Positions 45,482 to 47,011 of a stretch of 47,011 nt of DNA are shown piece by piece; position 1 is the stretch's first letter; the number at the start of each line of letters is the position of its first letter. The stretch comes from a virus: IMG/VR virus record IMGVR_UViG_3300044539_000293, positions 1-47,011 of that record, one strand, 5' to 3'. The translations under genes and the position numbers were made by a program. The notes below the pieces were generated by a model. The model did not search any database. It was not told where the DNA came from and saw only the letters and a list, made by a program, of their open reading frames with translations.

Positions 45482-47011
45482 ATGGCATTTCAATATAAAA
45501 ATCCAACGTCGTCCACGATTATACAAGCCCCGAATTCGGTAACTAGAACTAGTGATACCGGAACTAATTTTAGCGTCCTAGGTATTGGGGGTTATATGGA
45601 AGTGTTTTATTTATCTGATTTAAATTGGATAATACCTCCTCAAACATTAATTGATGGTGGTGCGGTTCAATATTCAGGAAATTCAATCCCGATAAACTTT
45701 AATTATAACGTCCCATTTGATTTTTTTAATATTTTAAATCTTAATAATGACGGTATTTCTTCTGGACGTAGAAGATTGGGTATGCAAGTTTATGTTCAGG
45801 AAAATGATACAGTATATCAATATACTATGTCAGGATTTACCACAATGTGGGATGATGCTGAAACGGCGGGGTCAATTATTGCTAGTGATGGAGGTTATGA
45901 AGTTTATAACGACACACCTGAAGGTACTCAATTTATTAATTCTTGGACAGGTTCAACAATTGAAGGTGTTAATGGTGTTACAAAAAATGATGCAAGGTGG
46001 CAAATATTTTGGGGTAGTGACGTTCAAATAACGGGAGGTACATATTATTCTGCAACAACAACTTTAGACTTATTCAACAATACCGGAGGTACAATATCAA
46101 TATCAGGTTTCAATGGTACCATAACAGGTGGAACATATAATAGTGGTACTGAGACGTTAACCCTTAATACTAGTGATGGTTCTTTAGTAAATATTTCAGG
46201 ATTTTCATCAGGAGGAGGAAGTCCTCTTACAATTTATGATGCCACGTCAGCCGTAACAGTTAATAATGTTACAGGTATGACATTTTCAGGTGCCTCTGTT
46301 ATTAATGATGGTGGTGGTAATGTAACAATTAATTTTACAGGAGGAACTAGTGGTACTTCAGGTACTTCAGGTACTTCAGGTATTGACGGAACGTCAGGTA
46401 CAAGCGGGACTTCGGGTACATCAGGAACCTCGGGAATAGATGGTACTTCAGGAACAAGTGGAACTTCGGGAATTGATGGTACATCAGGAACTTCAGGTAC
46501 TTCAGGAATTGATGGTACTTCAGGAACAAGTGGAACTTCAGGAATTGATGGAACTTCAGGTACTAGCGGAACTTCAGGAACAAGTGGTATTGACGGGACA
46601 TCAGGTACTTCAGGAACAAGTGGAACTTCAGGAATTGATGGAACTTCAGGTACTAGCGGAACTTCAGGAACAAGTGGTATTGACGGGACATCAGGTACTT
46701 CAGGAACATCAGGAACAAGTGGTACTTCAGGTACTTCAGGTACAAGTGGTACTTCAGGACTTAGTGGTGTAAGTGGTACATCAGGTACAAGTGGTACATC
46801 AGGTACAACAGGAACTAGCGGAACATCAGGTATTGACGGTACTTCAGGTACTAGTGGTACTTCAGGAATTGATGGAACATCAGGTACTTCAGGTACATCA
46901 GGAATAGATGGAACTTCAGGTACTAGCGGAACTTCAGGAACAAGTGGTATTGACGGGACATCAGGTACTTCAGGAACAAGTGGAACTTCAGGTACTAGCG
47001 GAACTTCAGGT
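45482..47011 (+). CDS. Collagen-like fibre protein, 3' end beyond window
   Basis: The open frame runs 510 codons from ATG 45482 to the last base without a stop, so the gene continues past the window. Residues 1-287 form a folded head (MAFQYKNPTSSTIIQAPNSV ... GRRRLGMQVYVQENDTVYQY) with Gly/Ser/Thr-rich strands, including ITGGTYNSGTETLTLNTSDG, typical of fibre proteins. From residue 288 the protein is a strict Gly-X-Y repeat, mainly GTS triplets with interspersed GID, at least 74 triplets. Collagen-like triplets form trimeric rods in phage fibres; Thr/Ser replace the usual proline. The missing C-terminus probably carries a receptor-binding or trimerisation domain. No TATTTAT motif precedes it (AATAATAAATAATATAA only). 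Confidence 0.8.
   Translation, partial: MAFQYKNPTSSTIIQAPNSVTRTSDTGTNFSVLGIGGYMEVFYLSDLNWIIPPQTLIDGGAVQYSGNSIPINFNYNVPFDFFNILNLNNDGISSGRRRLGMQVYVQENDTVYQYTMSGFTTMWDDAETAGSIIASDGGYEVYNDTPEGTQFINSWTGSTIEGVNGVTKNDARWQIFWGSDVQITGGTYYSATTTLDLFNNTGGTISISGFNGTITGGTYNSGTETLTLNTSDGSLVNISGFSSGGGSPLTIYDATSAVTVNNVTGMTFSGASVINDGGGNVTINFTGGTSGTSGTSGTSGIDGTSGTSGTSGTSGTSGIDGTSGTSGTSGIDGTSGTSGTSGIDGTSGTSGTSGIDGTSGTSGTSGTSGIDGTSGTSGTSGTSGIDGTSGTSGTSGTSGIDGTSGTSGTSGTSGTSGTSGTSGTSGLSGVSGTSGTSGTSGTTGTSGTSGIDGTSGTSGTSGIDGTSGTSGTSGIDGTSGTSGTSGTSGIDGTSGTSGTSGTSGTSGTSG
46343..47011 (+). repeat. Collagen-like Gly-X-Y coding repeat with 90-bp higher-order unit
   Basis: GGN-ACN-TCN/AGT triplets, interrupted by GGN-ATT-GAY, continue to the window edge. 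A 90-bp block (46531-46620) is repeated immediately at 46621-46708, and most of it again about 270 bases (3 x 90) later from about 46905. The near-identical DNA points to recent duplication. Confidence 0.9.

Noticed and set aside
45747-46031. Plus-strand ORF of 94 codons
   Set aside because: It lies in another frame inside the collagen-like fibre gene and has no protein-like pattern.
46440-46772. Plus-strand ORF of 110 codons (VLQEQVELQELM-type)
   Set aside because: It is the out-of-frame reading of the collagen-like repeat inside the large open frame starting at 45482.
46343-47011. CRISPR array suggested by regular repeats
   Set aside because: The repeats are in-frame Gly-X-Y codons with no unique spacers of constant length. 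This is a coding collagen-like repeat.

Overview
The window is a piece of the genome of a contractile-tailed (myovirus, T4-like) bacteriophage. All genes I can support lie on the + strand, they are tightly packed (often with TAATG stop/start overlaps), and the DNA is AT-rich. The T4-type core is recognisable by protein pattern: tail tube (gp19), gp26-like hub/tape-measure chaperone, tape measure (gp29-like), gp53-like and hub proteins, gp25 and gp6 baseplate wedge proteins, single-stranded DNA-binding protein gp32, UvsX recombinase, an Rnh/FEN-type 5'-3' exonuclease, DnaB-type helicase (gp41) and both subunits of class Ia ribonucleotide reductase. A Bacteroidota (Flavobacteria-like) host is inferred. 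No gene start has a convincing Shine-Dalgarno sequence, the NrdA/NrdB pair is of the eukaryote/Bacteroidota-like type, and one tail-tip protein is built of repeats resembling those of the Bacteroidota gliding adhesin SprB.

Layout. (1) 1-3.3 kb, tail shaft: tail tube, gp26-like protein with a candidate +1 frameshift extension, and tape measure. Two intrinsic-terminator-like hairpins separate these genes. (2) 3.4-16.4 kb, baseplate centre: a 1676-aa protein with an OmpA-like segment, a 107-aa gp53/LysM-like protein and a 2566-aa hub-like protein with a C-terminal TIG domain. (3) 16.4-17.4 kb: two small genes of unknown function. (4) 17.4-25.7 kb, replication, recombination and nucleotide module: gp32, UvsX, exonuclease, an unknown 150-aa protein, helicase, NrdB, NrdA. 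(5) 25.8-41.1 kb, baseplate wedge: gp25, gp6, a 1781-aa protein with an internal membrane-like hydrophobic block, four proteins with little family signal (one with a PKD-like domain) and a 995-aa protein with a tail-protein-I-like centre. (6) 41.1-47.0 kb, putative adhesin/fibre genes: SprB-like repeats, a small protein, a Thr/Pro/Gln/Asn-repeat stalk protein, and a collagen-like Gly-X-Y protein that runs off the right edge.

How it works together (inference). The replication genes supply DNA synthesis, recombination and dNTPs. The flanking structural genes build the tail, baseplate and host-recognition fibres. A TATTTATAA-type motif occurs 22-24 bases before five structural-unit start codons, 28 bases before a sixth and 38-41 bases before two more. 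I did not see it before the replication and nucleotide genes, so it is a candidate late promoter or translation-initiation element. No tRNA, CRISPR array, integrase or insertion sequence was seen, and no gene-free stretch exceeds 300 bases.
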